Assembly: GCA_958295665.1 (NCBI GenBank)
Contig: OY282560.1
Coordinates: 89,070,311-89,134,310, forward strand
Reading direction: 5' to 3'
Length of the DNA: 64,000 nucleotides
From: Tipula vernalis
Lineage: Eukaryota; Arthropoda; Insecta; Diptera; Tipulidae
Below, piece after piece: positions 42,719 through 57,400 of this stretch. A model generated the notes under the pieces. It was not told the origin of the DNA, did not search any database, and saw nothing but the letters and a program-made list of their open reading frames with translations. Position numbers and translations under genes: made by a program. Position 1 is the stretch's first letter; every line of letters starts with the position of its first letter.

Positions 42719-45603
42719 ATGCGGTTTGGCTTAACAATTACAAGTCCCGAGACCTATCATTTGAGGTATCAAGAACCGCATTCTGAGCACAATTGCAGAT
42801 TTTGGATTTTTGCAGCTCTGAATCGGCTGAGCTATAGTAAGGTGATTTCTTCGAATCGAATTTTCTACGAAATGTATGGTATAGCAATTACAGGTCCCGT
42901 GACCTATCATTTAAGGTATCTAGAACCGCATTCTGAGCACAATTGCAGATTTTGGATTTTTACAGCTCTGAATCGGCTGAGCTATAGTAAGGTGATTTCT
43001 TCGAATCGATTTTTCCGTGAAATGTATGGAAATAATCAACCAATTTAAATGCGGTTTGGCTTAACAATTACAAGTCCCGAGACCTATCATTTGAGGTATC
43101 AAGAAACCCAATCGGAGCACAATGGCAGATTTTGGATTTTTACAGCTCTGAATCGGCTGAGCTCTAGTAAGGTTATTTTCTTCGAATCGAATTTTCTACG
43201 AAATGTATGGTATAGCAGTTACAGGTCCCGTGACCTATCATTTGAGGTATCAAGAAACCCAATCGGAGCACAATTGCAGATTTTGGATTTTTACAGCTCT
43301 GAATCGGCTGAGCTATAGTAAGGTGATTTCTTCGAATCGATTTTTCTGTGAAATGTATGGAAATAATCAACCGATTTAAATGCGGTTTGGCTTAACAATT
43401 ACAAGTCCCGAGACCTATCATTTGAGGTATCAAGAAACCCAATCGGAGCACAATTGCAGATTTTGGATTTTTACAGCTCTGAATCGGCTGAGCTATAATA
43501 AGGTGATTTCTTCGAATCGATTTTTCTGTGAAATGTATGGAAATAATCAACCAATTTAAATGCGGTTTGGCTTAACAATTACAAGTCCCGAGACCTATCA
43601 TTTGAGGTATCAAGAAACCCAATCGGAGCACAATTGCAGATTTTGGCTTTTTACAGCTCTGAATCGGCTGAGCTATAGTAAGGTGATTTCTTCGAATCGA
43701 TTTTTCTGTGAAATGTATGAAAATAATCAACCAATTTAAATGCGGTTTGGCTCAACAATTACAAGTCCCGTGACCTATCATTTGAGGTATCAAGAACCGC
43801 ATTCTGAGCACAATTGCAGATTTTGAATTTTTACAGCTCTGAATCGGCTGAGCTATAGTAAGGTGATTTCTTCGAATCGATTTTTCTGTGAAATGTATAG
43901 AAATAATCAACCAATTTAAATGCGGTTTCGCTTAACAATTACAAGTCCCGAGACCTATCATTTGAGGTATCAAGAACTGCATTCTGAGCACAATTGCAGA
44001 TTTTGGATTTTTACAGCTCTGAATCGGCTGAGCTATAGTAAGGTGATTTCTTCGAATCGATTTTTCTGTGAAAAGTATGAAAATAATCAACCAATTTAAA
44101 TGCGGTTTGGCTTAACAATTACAAGTCTCGAGACCTATCATTTGAGGTATCAAGAAACCCAATCGGAGCACAATTGCAGATTTTGGATTTTTACAGCTCT
44201 GAATCGGCTGAGCTATAGTAAGGTGATTTCTTCGAATCGATTTTTCTGTGAAAAGTATGGAAATAATCAACCAATTTAAATGCGGTTTGGCTTAACAATT
44301 ACAAGTCTCGAGACCTATCATTTGAGGTATCAAGAAACCCAATCGGAGCACAATTGCAGATTTTGGATTTTTACAGCTCTGAATCGGCTGAGCTGTAGTA
44401 AGGTGATTTTCTTCGAATCGAATTTTCTACGAAATGTATGGTATAGCAATTACAGGTCCCGTGACCTATCATTTGAGGTATCAAGAAACCCTATCGGAGC
44501 ACAATTGCAGATTTTGGATTTTTACAGCTCTGAATCGGCTGAGCTATAGTAAGGTGATTTCTTCGAATCGATTTTTCTGTGAAATGTATGGAAATAATCA
44601 ACCAATTTAAATACGGTTTGGCTCAACAATTACAAGTCCCGAGACCTATCATTTGAGGTATCAAGAACCGCATTCTGAGCACAATTGCAGATTTTGGATT
44701 TTTACAGCTCTGAATCGGCTGAGCTCTAGTAAGGTGATTTTCTTCGAATCGAATTTTCTACGAAATGTATGGTATAGCAATTACAGGTCCCGTGACCTAT
44801 CATTTGAGGTATCAAGAACCGCATTCTGAGCACAATTGCAGATTTTGGATTTTTACAGCTCTGAATCGGCTGAGCTATAGTAAGGTGATTTCTTCGAATC
44901 GATTTTTCTGTGAAATCTATGGAAATAATCAACCAATTTAAATGCGGTTTGGCTCAACAATTACAAGTCCCGAGACCTATCATTTGAGGTATCAAGAACC
45001 GCATTCTGAGCACAACTGCAGATTTTGGATTTTTACAGCTCTGAATCGGCTGAGCTCTAGTAAGGTGATTTTCTTCGAATCGAATTTTCTACGAAATGTA
45101 TGGTATAGCAATTACAGGTCCCGTGACCTATCATTTGAGGTATCAAGAACCGCATTCTGAGCACAATTGCAGATTTTGGATTTTTACAGCTCTGAATCGG
45201 CTGAGCTATAGTAAGGTGATTTCTTCGAATCGATTTTTCTGTGAAATCTATGGAAATAATCAACCAATTTAAATGCGGTTTGGCTCAACAATTACAAGTC
45301 CCGAGACCTATCATTTGAGGTATCAAGAACCGCATTCTGAGCACAATTGCAGATTTTGGATTTTTACAGCTCTGAATCGGCTGAGCTCTAGTAAGGTGAT
45401 TTTCTTCGAATCGAATTTTCTACGAAATGTATGGTATAGCAATTACAGGTCCCGTGACCTATCATTTGAGGTATCAAGAACCGCATTCTGAGCACAATTG
45501 CAGATTTTGGATTTTTACAGCTCTGAATCGGCTGAGCTATAGTAAGGTGATTTCTTCGAATCGATTTTTCTGTGAAATCTATGGAAATAATCAACCAATT
45601 TAA

Positions 45604-47583
45604 ATGCGGTTTGGCTCAACAATTACAAGTCCCGTGACCTTTCATTTGAGGTATCAAGAACCGCATTCTGAGCACAATTGCAGATTTTGGATTTTTACAG
45701 CTCTGAATCGGCTGAGCTATAGTAAGGTGATTTCTTCGAATCGATTTTTCTGTGAAATGTATGGAAATAATCAACCAATTTAAATGCGGTTTGGCTCAAC
45801 AATTACAAGTCCCGAGACCTATCATTTGAGGTATCAAGAAACCCAATCGGAGCACAATTGCAGATTTTGGATTTTTACAGCTCTGAATCGGCTGAGCTAT
45901 AATAAGGTGATTTCTTCGAATCGATTTTTCTGTGAAATGTATGGAAATAATCAACCAATTTAAATGCGGTTTGGCTTAACAATTACAAGTCCCGAGACCT
46001 ATCATTTGAGGTATCAAGAAACCCAATCGGAGCACAATTGCAGATTTTGGATTTTTACAGCTCTGAATCGGCTGAGCTATAGTAAGGTGATTTCTTCGAA
46101 TCGATTTTTTTGTGAAATGTATGAAAATAATCAACCAATTTAAATGCGGTTTAGCTTAAAAATTACAAGTCCCGAGACCTATCATTTGAGGTATCAAGAA
46201 ACCCAATCGGAGCACAATTGCAGATTTTGGATTTTTAAAGCTCTGAATCGGCTGAGCTATAGTAAGGTGATTTCTTCGAATCGATTTTTCTGTGAAATGT
46301 ATGGAAATAATCAACCAATTTAAATGCGGTTTGGCTTAACAATTACAAGTCCCGAGACCTATCATTTGAGGTATCAAGAAACCCAATCGGAGCACAAGTG
46401 CAGGTTTTGGCTTTTTACAGCTCTGAATCGGCTGAGCTATAGTAAGGTGATTTCTTCGAATCGAATTTTCTGTGAAATCTATGGAAATAATCAACCAATT
46501 TAAATGCGGTTTGGCTTAACAATTACAAGTCCCGAGACCTATCATTTGAGGTATCAAGAAACCCAATCGGAGCACAATTGCAGATTTTGGATTTTTACAG
46601 CTCTGAATCGGCTGAGCTATAGTAAGGTGATTTCTTCGAATCGATTTTTCTGTGAAATGTATGGAAATAATCAACCAATTTAAATGCGGTTTGGCTTAAC
46701 AATTACAAGTCCCGAGACCTATCATTTGAGGTATCAAGAAACCCAATCGGATCACAATTGCAGATTTTGGATTTTTACAGCTCTGAATCGGCTGAGCTAT
46801 AATAAGGTGATTTCTTCGAATCGATTTTTCTGTGAAATGTATGGAAATAATCAACCAATTTAAATGCAGTTTGGCTTAACAATTACAAGTCCCGAGACCT
46901 ATCATTTGAGGTATCGAGAAACCCAATCGGAGCACAATTGCAGATTTTGGATTTTTACAGCTCTGAATCGGCTTAGCTATAGTAAGGTGATTTCTTCGAA
47001 TCGATTTTTTTGTGAAATGTATGAAAATAATCAACCAATTTAAATGCCGTTTAGCTTAACAATTACAAGTCCCGAGACCTATCATTTGAGGTATCAAGAA
47101 ACCCAATCGGAGCACAATTGCAGATTTTGGATTTTTACAGCTCTGAATCGGCTGAGCTATAGTAAGGTGATTTCTTCGAATCGATTTTTTTGTGAAATGT
47201 ATGGAAATAATCAACCAATTTAAATGCAGTTTGGCTTAACAATTACAAGTCCCGAGACCTATCATTTGAGGTATCGAGAAACCCAATCGGAGCACAATTG
47301 CAGATTTTGGATTTTTACAGCTCTGAATCGGCTGAGCTATAGTAAGGTGATTTCTTCGAATCGATTTTTCTGTGAAATGTATGGAAATAATCAACCAATT
47401 TAAATGCGGTTTGGCTTAACAATTACAAGTCCCGAGACCTATCATTTGAGGTATCAAGAAACCCAATCGGAGCACAATTGCAAATTTTGGCTTTTTACAG
47501 CTCTGAATCGGCTGAGCTATAGTAAGGTGATTTCTTCGAATCGATTTTTCTGTGAAATGTATGGAAATAATCAACCAATTTAA
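45604..47583. repeat. second run of eleven A monomers
   Basis: Exactly 1980 bp without a B monomer, mostly A2. It shares markers with 33147-35125, such as GTGCAG(A/G)TTTTGGCTTTTT, GGTATCGAGAAACCC and GCCGTTTAGCTTAAC. Confidence 0.75.
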
Positions 47584-50500
47584 ATGCAGTTTGGCTTAAC
47601 AATTACAAGTCCCGAGACCTATCATTTGAAGTATCAAGAAACCCAATCGGAGCACAATTGCAGATTTTGGATTTTTACAGCTCTGAATCGGCTGAGCTCT
47701 AGTAAGGTGATTTTCTTCGAATCGAATTTTCTACGAAATGTATGGTATAGCAATTACAGGTCCCGTGACCTATCATTTGAGGTATCAAGAACCGCATTCT
47801 GAGCACAATTGCAGATTTTGGATTTTTACAGCTCTGAATCGGCTGAGCTATAGTAAGGTGATTTCTTCGAATCGATTTTTCTGTGAAATGTATGGAAATA
47901 ATCAACCAATTTAAATGCGGTTTGGCTTAACAATTACAAGTCCCGAGACCTATCATTTGAGGTATCAAGAACCGCATTCTGAGCACAATTGCAGATTTTG
48001 GATTTTTACAGCTCTGAATCGGCTGAGCTATAGTAAGGTGATTTCTTCGAATCGATTTTTCTGTGAAATGTATGGAAATAATCCACCAATTTAAATGCGG
48101 TTTGGCTCAACAATTACAAGTCCCGAGACCTATCATTTGAGGTATCAAGAACCGCATTCTGAGCACAATTGCAGATTTTGGATTTTTACAGCTCTGAATC
48201 GGCTGAGCTATAGTAAGGTGATTTCTTCGAATCGATTTTTCTGTGAAATGTATGGAAATAATCAACCAATTTAAATGCGGTTTGGCTCAACAATTACAAG
48301 TCCCGAGACCTATCATTTGAGGTATCAAGAACCGCATTCTGAGCACAATTGCAGATTTTGGATTTTTACAGCTCTGAATCGGCTGAGCTATAGTAAGGTG
48401 ATTTCTTCGAATCGAATTTTCTACGAAATGTATGGAAAAGCAATTACAGGTCCCGTGACCTATCATTTGAGGTATCAAGAACCGCATTCTGAGCACAATT
48501 GCAGATTTTAGATTTTTACAGCTCTGAATCGGCTGAGCTATAGTAAGGTGATTTCTTCGAATCGAATTTTCTACGAAATGTATGGTATAGCAATTACAGG
48601 TCCCGTGACCTATCATTTAAGGTATCAAGAACCGCATTCTGAGCACAATTGCAGATTTTAGATTTTTACAGCTCTGAATCGGCTGAGCTATAGAAAGGTG
48701 ATTTCTTCGAATCGATTTTTCTGTGAAATCTATGGAAATAATCAACCAATTTAAATGCGGTTTGGCTCAACAATTACAAGTCCCGATACCTATCATTTGA
48801 GGTATCAAGAACCGCATTCTGAGCACAATTGCAGATTTTGGATTTTTACAGCTCTGAATCGGCTGAGCTATAGTAAGGTGATTTCTTCGAATCGATTTTT
48901 CTACGAAATGTATGGAAAAGCAATTACAGGTCCCGTGACCTATCATTTGAGGTATCAAGAACCGCATTCTGAGCACAATTGCAGATTTTAGATTTTTACA
49001 GCTCTGAATCGGCTGAGCTATAGTAAGGTGATTTCTTCGAATCGATTTTTCTGTGAAATCTATGGAAATAATCAACCAATTTAAATGCGGTTTGGCTCAA
49101 CAATTACAAGTCCCGAGACCTATCATTTGAGGTATCAAGAACCGCATTCTGAGCACAATTGCAGATTTTGGATTTTTACAGCTCTGAATCGGCTGAGCTA
49201 TAGTAAGGTGATTTCTTCGAATCGAATTTTCTGTGAAATCTATGGAAATAATCAACCAATTTAAATGCGGTTTGGCTCAACAATTACAAGTCCCGAGACC
49301 TATCATTTGAGGTATCAAGAACCGCATTCTGAGCACAATTGCAGATTTTGGATTTTTACAGCTCTGAATCGGCTGAGCTATAGTAAGGTGATTTCTTCGA
49401 ATCGATTTTTCTGTGAAATCTATGGAAATAATCAACCAATTTAAATGCGGTTTGGCTCAACAATTACAAGTCCCGAGACCTATCATTTGAGGTATCAAGA
49501 ACCGCATTCTGAGCACAATTGCAGATTTTGGATTTTTACAGCTCTGAATCGGCTGAGCTATAGTAAGGTGATTTCTTCGAATCGAATTTTCTACGAAGTG
49601 TATGGAAAAGCAATTACAGGTCCCGTGACCTATCATTTGAGATATCAAGAACCGCATTCTGAGCACAATTGCAGATTTTAGATTTTTACAGCTCTGAATC
49701 GGCTGAGCTATAGTAAGGTGATTTCTTCGAATCGATTTTTCTGTGAAATGTATGGAAATAATCAACCAATTTAAATGCGGTTTGGCTCAACAATTACAAG
49801 TCCCGAGACCTATCATTTGAGGTATCAAGAACCGCATTCTGAGCACAATTGCAGATTTTGGATTTTTACAGCTCTGAATCGGCTGAGCTATAGTAAGGTG
49901 ATTTCTTCGAATCGATTTTTCTGTGAAATCTATGGAAATAATCAACCAATTTAAATGCGGTTTGGCTTAACAATTACAAGTCCCGAGACCTATCATTTGA
50001 GGTATCAAGAAACCCAATCGGAGCACAATTGCAGATTTTGGATTTTTACAGCTCTGAATCGGCTGAGCTATAGTAAGGTGATTTCTTCGAATCGATTTTT
50101 CTGTGAAATGTATGGAAATAATCAAACAATTTAAATGCGGTTTGGCTTAACAATTACAAGTCCCGAGACCTATCATTTGAGGTATCAAGAAACCCAATCG
50201 GAGCACAATTGCAGATTTTGGATTTTTACAGCTCTGAATCGGCTGAGCTATAGTAAGGTGATTTCTTCGAATCGATTTTTCTGTGAAATGTATGGAAATA
50301 ATCAACCAATTTAAATGCGGTTTGGCTTAACAATTACAAGTCCCGAGACCTATCATTTGAGGTATCAAGAAACCCAATCGGAGCACAATTGCAGATTTTG
50401 GATTTTTACAGCTCTGAATCGGCTGAGCTATAGTAAGGTGATTTCTTCGAATCGATTTTTCTGTGAAATGTATGGAAATAATCAACCAATTTAAATGCAG

Positions 50501-53500
50501 TTTGGCTTAACAATTACAAGTCCCGAGACCTATCATTTGAAGTATCAAGAAACCCAATCGGAGCACAATTGCAGATTTTGGATTTTTACAGCTCTGAATC
50601 GGCTGAGCTCTAGTAAGGTGATTTTCTTCGAATCGAATTTTCTACGAAATGTATGGTATAGCAATTACAGGTCCCGTGACCTATCATTTGAGGTATCAAG
50701 AACCGCATTCTGAGCACAATTGCAGATTTTGGATTTTTACAGCTCTGAATCGGCTGAGCTATAGTAAGGTGATTTCTTCGAATCGATTTTTCTGTGAAAT
50801 GTATGGAAATAATCAACCAATTTAAATGCGGTTTGGCTTAACAATTACAAGTCCCGAGACCTATCATTTGAGGTATCAAGAAACCCAATCGGAGCACAAT
50901 TGCAGATTTTGGATTTTTACAGCTCTGAATCGGCTGAGCTCTAGTAAGGTGATTTTCTTCGAATCGAATTTTCTACGAAATGTATGGTATAGCAATTACA
51001 GGTCCCGTGACCTATCATTTGAGGTATCAAGAACCGCATTCTGAGCACAATTGCAGATTTTGGATTTTTACAGCTCTGAATCGGCTGAGCTATAGTAAGG
51101 TGATTTCTTCGAATCGATTTTTCTGTGAAATGTATGGAAATAATCAACCAATTTAAATGCGGTTTGGCTTAACAATTACAAGTCCCGAGACCTATCATTT
51201 GAGGTATCAAGAACCGCATTCTGAGCACAATTGCAGATTTTGGATTTTTACAGCTCTGAATCGGCTGAGCTATAGTAAGGTGATTTCTTCGAATCGATTT
51301 TTCTGTGAAATGTATGGAAATAATCCACCAATTTAAATGCGGTTTGGCTCAACAATTACAAGTCCCGAGACCTATCATTTGAGGTATCAAGAACCGCATT
51401 CTGAGCACAATTGCAGATTTTGGATTTTTACAGCTCTGAATCGGCTGAGCTATATTAAGGTGATTTCTTCGAATCGATTTTTCTGTGAAATGTATGGAAA
51501 TAATCAACCAATTTAAATGCGGTTTGGCTCAACAATTACAAGTCCCGAGACCTATCATTTGAAGTATCAAGAACCGCATTCTGAGCACAATTGCAGATTT
51601 TGGATTTTTACAGCTCTGAATCGGCTGAGCTATAGTAAGGTGATTTCTTCGAATCGATTTTTCTGTGAAATGTATGGAAATAATCAACCAATTTAAATGC
51701 GGTTTGGCTCAACAATTACAAGTCCCGAGACCTATCATTTGAGGTATCAAGAACCGCATTCTGAGCACAATTGCAGATTTTGGATTTTTACAGCTCTGAA
51801 TCGGCTGAGCTATAGTAAGGTGATTTCTTCGAATCGAATTTTCTACGAAATGTATGGAAAAGCAATTACAGGTCCCGTGACCTATCATTTGAGGTATCAA
51901 GAACCGCATTCTGAGCACAATTGCAGATTTTAGATTTTTACAGCTCTGAATCGGCTGAGCTATAGTAAGGTGATTTCTTCGAATCGAATTTTCTACGAAA
52001 TGTATGGTATAGCAATTACAGGTCCCGTGACCTATCATTTAAGGTATCAAGAACCGCATTCTGAGCACAATTGCAGATTTTAGATTTTTACAGCTCTGAA
52101 TCGGCTGAGCTATAGAAAGGTGATTTCTTCGAATCGATTTTTCTGTGAAATCTATGGAAATAATCAACCAATTTAAATGCGGTTTGGCTCAACAATTACA
52201 AGTCCCGATACCTATCATTTGAGGTATCAAGAACCGCATTCTGAGCACAATTGCAGATTTTGGATTTTTACAGCTCTGAATCGGCTGAGCTATAGTAAGG
52301 TGATTTCTTCGAATCGATTTTTCTACGAAATGTATGGAAAAGCAATTACAGGTCCCGTGACCTATCATTTGAGGTATCAAGAACCGCATTCTGAGCACAA
52401 TTGCAGATTTTAGATTTTTACAGCTCTGAATCGGCTGAGCTATAGTAAGGTGATTTCTTCGAATCGATTTTTCTGTGAAATCTATGGAAATAATCAACCA
52501 ATTTAAATGCGGTTTGGCTCAACAATTACAAGTCCCGAGACCTATCATTTGAGGTATCAAGAACCGCATTCTGAGCACAATTGCAGATTTTGGATTTTTA
52601 CAGCTCTGAATCGGCTGAGCTATAGTAAGGTGATTTCTTCGAATCGAATTTTCTGTGAAATCTATGGAAATAATCAACCAATTTAAATGCGGTTTGGCTC
52701 AACAATTACAAGTCCCGAGACCTATCATTTGAGGTATCAAGAACCGCATTCTGAGCACAATTGCAGATTTTGGATTTTTACAGCTCTGAATCGGCTGAGC
52801 TATAGTAAGGTGATTTCTTCGAATCGATTTTTCTGTGAAATCTATGGAAATAATCAACCAATTTAAATGCGGTTTGGCTCAACAATTACAAGTCCCGAGA
52901 CCTATCATTTGAGGTATCAAGAACCGCATTCTGAGCACAATTGCAGATTTTGGATTTTTACAGCTCTGAATCGGCTGAGCTATAGTAAGGTGATTTCTTC
53001 GAATCGAATTTTCTACGAAATGTATGGAAAAGCAATTACAGGTCCCGTGACCTATCATTTGAGATATCAAGAACCGCATTCTGAGCACAATTGCAGATTT
53101 TAGATTTTTACAGCTCTGAATCGGCTGAGCTATAGTAAGGTGATTTCTTCGAATCGATTTTTCTGTGAAATCTATGGAAATAATCAACCAATTTAAATGC
53201 GGTTTGGCTCAACAATTACAAGTCCCGAGACCTATCATTTCAGGTATCAAGAACCGCATTCTGAGCACAATTGCAGATTTTGGATTTTTACAGCTCTGAA
53301 TCGGCTGAGCTATAGTAAGGTGATTTCTTCGAATCGATTTTTCTGTGAAATGTATGGAAATAATCAACCAATTTAAATGCGGTTTGGCTCAACAATTACA
53401 AGTCCCGAGACCTATCATTTGAGGTATCAAGAAACCCAATCGGAGCACAATTGCAGATTTTGGATTTTTACAGCTCTGAATCGGCTGAGCTATAGTAAGG

Positions 53501-54457
53501 TGATTTCTTCGAATCGATTTTTCTGTGAAATGTATGGAAATAATCAACCAATTTAAATGCGGTTTGGCTTAACAATTACAAGTCCCGAGACCTATCATTT
53601 GAGGTATCAAGAAACCCAATCGGAGCACAATTGCAGATTTTGGATTTTTACAGCTCTGAATCGGCTGAGCTATAGTAAGGTGATTTCTTCGAATCGATTT
53701 TTCTGTGAAATGTATGGAAATAATCAACCAATTTAAATGCGGTTTGGCTTAACAATTACAAGTCCCGAGACCTATCATTTGAGGTATCAAGAAACCCAAT
53801 CGGAGCACAATTGCAGATTTTGGATTTTTACAGCTCTGAATCGGCTGAGCTATAGTAAGGTGATTTCTTCGAATCGATTTTTCTGTGAAATGTATGGAAA
53901 TAATCAACCAATTTAAATGCAGTTTGGCTTAACAATTACAAGTCCCGAGACCTATCATTTGAGGTATCGAGAAACCCAATCGGAGCACAATTGCAGATTT
54001 TGGATTTTTACAGCTCTGAATCGGCTGAGCTATAGTAAGGTGATTTCTTCGAATCGATTTTTTTTGTGAAATGTATGAAAATAATCAACCAATTTAAATG
54101 CCGTTTAGCTTAACAATTACAAGTCCCGAGACCTATCATTTGAGGTATCAAGAAACCCAATCGGAGCACAATTGCAGATTTTGGATTTTTACAGCTCTGA
54201 ATCGGCTGAGCTATAGTAAGGTGATTTCTTCGAATCGATTTTTCTGTGAAATGTATGGAAATAATCAACCAATTTAAATGCGGTTTGGCTTAACAATTAC
54301 AAGTCCCGAGACCTATCATTTGAGGTATCAAGAAACCCAATCGGAGCACAATTGCAGATTTTGGATTTTTACAGCTCTGAATCGGCTGAGCTATAGTAAG
54401 GTGATTTCTTCGAATCGATTTTTCTGTGAAATGTATGGAAATAATCAACCAATTTAA
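47584..54457. repeat. higher-order region with a 3422 bp offset duplication
   Basis: The segment 48275 to about 49760 recurs at 51697 to about 53190 (offset 3422 bp) with shared rare variants: TATAGAAAGG (48691, 52111), GTCCCGATACC (48782, 52204) and GAGATATCAAG (49640, 53062). A few single-base differences exist, for example ACGAAGTG at 49594 against ACGAAATG. The flanking dimer and A counts differ between the two, so copy-number change continued after duplication. A 7-monomer A run closes the region (53197-54457). Confidence 0.8.
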
Positions 54458-57400
54458 ATGCGGTTTGGCTTAACAATTACAAGTCCCGAGACCTATCATT
54501 TGAAGTATCAAGAAACCCAATCGGAGCACAATTGCAGATTTTGGATTTTTACAGCTCTGAATCGGCTGAGCTCTAGTAAGGTGATTTTCTTCGAATCGAA
54601 TTTTCTACGAAATGTATGGTATAGCAATTACAGGTCCCGTGACCTATCATTTGAGGTATCAAGAACCGCATTCTGAGCACAATTGCAGATTTTGGATTTT
54701 TACAGCTCTGAATCGGCTGAGCTATAGTAAGGTGATTTCTTCGAATCGATTTTTCTGTGAAATGTATGGAAATAATCAACCAATTTAAATGCGGTTTCGC
54801 TTAACAATTACAAGTCCCGAGACCTATCATTTGAGGTATCAAGAACCGCATTCTGAGCACAATTGCAGATTTTGGATTTTTACAGCTCTGAATCGGCTGA
54901 GCTATAGTAAGGTGATTTCTTCGAATCGATTTTTCTGTGAAATGTATGGAAATAATCCACCAATTTAAATGCGGTTTGGCTTAACAATTACAAGTCCCGA
55001 GACCTATCATTTGAGGTATCAAGAACCGCATTCTGAGCACAATTGCAGATTTTGGATTTTTACAGCTCTGAATCGGCTGAGCTATAGTAAGGTGATTTCT
55101 TCGAATCGATTTTTCTGTGAAATGTATGGAAATAATCAACCAATTTAAATGCGGTTTGGCTCAACAATTACAAGTCCCGAGACCTATCATTTGAAGTATC
55201 AAGAACCGCATTCTGAGCACAATTGCAGATTTTGGATTTTTACAGCTCTGAATCGGCTGAGCTATAGTAAGGTGATTTCTTCGAATCGATTTTTCTGTGA
55301 AATGTATGGAAATAATCAACCAATTTAAATGCGGTTTGGCTCAACAATTACAAGTCCCGAGACCTATCATTTGAGGTATCAAGAACCGCATTCTGAGCAC
55401 AATTGCAGATTTTGGATTTTTACAGCTCTGAATCGGCTGAGCTATATTAAGGTGATTTCTTCGAATCGAATTTTCTACGAAATGTATGGAAAAGCAATTA
55501 CAGGTCCCGTGACCTATCATTTGAGGTATCAAGAACCGCATTCTGAGCACAATTGCAGATTTTAGATTTTTACAGCTCTGAATCGGCTGAGCTATAGTAA
55601 GGTGATTTCTTCGAATCGAATTTTCTACGAAATGTATGGAAAAGCAATTACAGGTCCCGTGACCTATCATTTGAGGTATCAAGAACCGCATTCTGAGCAC
55701 AATTGCAGATTTTAGATTTTTACAGCTATGAATCGGCTGAGCTATAGTAAGGTGATTTCTTCGAATCGAATTTTCTACGAAATGTATGGAAAAGCAATTA
55801 CAGGTCCCGTGACCTATCATTTGAGGTATCAAGAACCGCATTCTGAGCACAATTGCAGATTTTAGATTTTTACAGCTCTGAATCGGCTGAGCTATAGTAA
55901 GGTGATTTCTTCGAATCGATTTTTCTGTGAAATCTATGGAAATAATCAACCAATTTAAATGCGGTTTGGCTCAACAATTACAAGTCCCGAGACCTATCAT
56001 TTGAGGTATCAAGAACCGCATTCTGAGCACAATTGCAGATTTTGGATTTTTACAGCTCTGAATCGGCTGAGCTATAGTAAGGTGATTTCTTCGAATCGAA
56101 TTTTCTACGAAATGTATGGAAAAGCAATTACAGGTCCCGTGACCTATCATTTGAGATATCAAGAACCGCATTCTGAGCACAATTGCAGATTTTAGATTTT
56201 TACAGCTCTGAATCGGCTGAGCTATAGTAAGGTGATTTCTTCGAATCGATTTTTCTGTGAAATCTATGGAAATAATCAACCAATTTAAATGCGGTTTGGC
56301 TCAACAATTACAAGTCCCGAGACCTATCATTTGAGGTATCAAGAACCGCATTCTGAGCACAATTGCAGATTTTGGATTTTTACAGCTCTGAATCGGCTGA
56401 GCTATAGTAAGGTGATTTCTTCGAATCGATTTTTCTGTGAAATCTATGGAAATAATCAACCAATTTAAATGCGGTTTGGCTCAACAATTACAAGTCCCGA
56501 GACCTATCATTTGAGGTATCAAGAACCGCATTCTGAGCACAATTGCAGATTTTGGATTTTTACAGCTCTGAATCGGCTGAGCTATAGTAAGGTGATTTCT
56601 TCGAATCGAATTTTCTACGAAATGTATGGAAAAGCAATTACAGGTCCCGTGACCTAGCATTTGAGGTATCAAGAACCGCATTCTGAGCACAATTGCAGAT
56701 TTTAGATTTTTACAGCTCTGAATCGGCTGAGCTATAGTAAGGTGATTTCTTCGAATCGATTTTTCTGTGAAATCTATGGAAATAATAAACCAATTTAAAT
56801 GCGGTTTGGCTCAACAATTACAAGTCCCGAGACCTATCATTTGAGGTATCAAGAACCGCATTCTGAGCACAATTGCAGATTTTGGATTTTTACAGCTCTG
56901 AATCGGCTGAGCTATAGTAAGGTGATTTCTTCGAATCGAATTTTCTACGAAATGTATGGAAAAGCAATTACAGGTCCCGTGACCTATCATTTGAGGTATC
57001 AAGAACCGCATTCTGAGCACAATTGCAGATTTTGGATTTTTACAGCTCTGAATCGGCTGAGCTATAGTAAGGTGATTTCTTCGAATCGAATTTTCTACGA
57101 AATGTATGGAAAAGCAATTACAGGTCCCGTGACCTATCATTTGAGGTATCAAGAACCGCATTCTGAGCACAATTGCAGATTTTGGATTTTTACAGCTCTG
57201 AATCGGCTGAGCTATAGTAAGGTGATTTCTTCGAATCGAATTTTCTACGAAATGTATGGAAAAGCAATTACAGGTCCCGTGACCTATCATTTGAGGTATC
57301 AAGAACCGCAGATTTTAGATTTTTACAGCTCTGAATCGGCTGAGCTATAGTAAGGTGATTTCTTCGAATCGAATTTTCTGTGAAATCTATGGAAATAATC

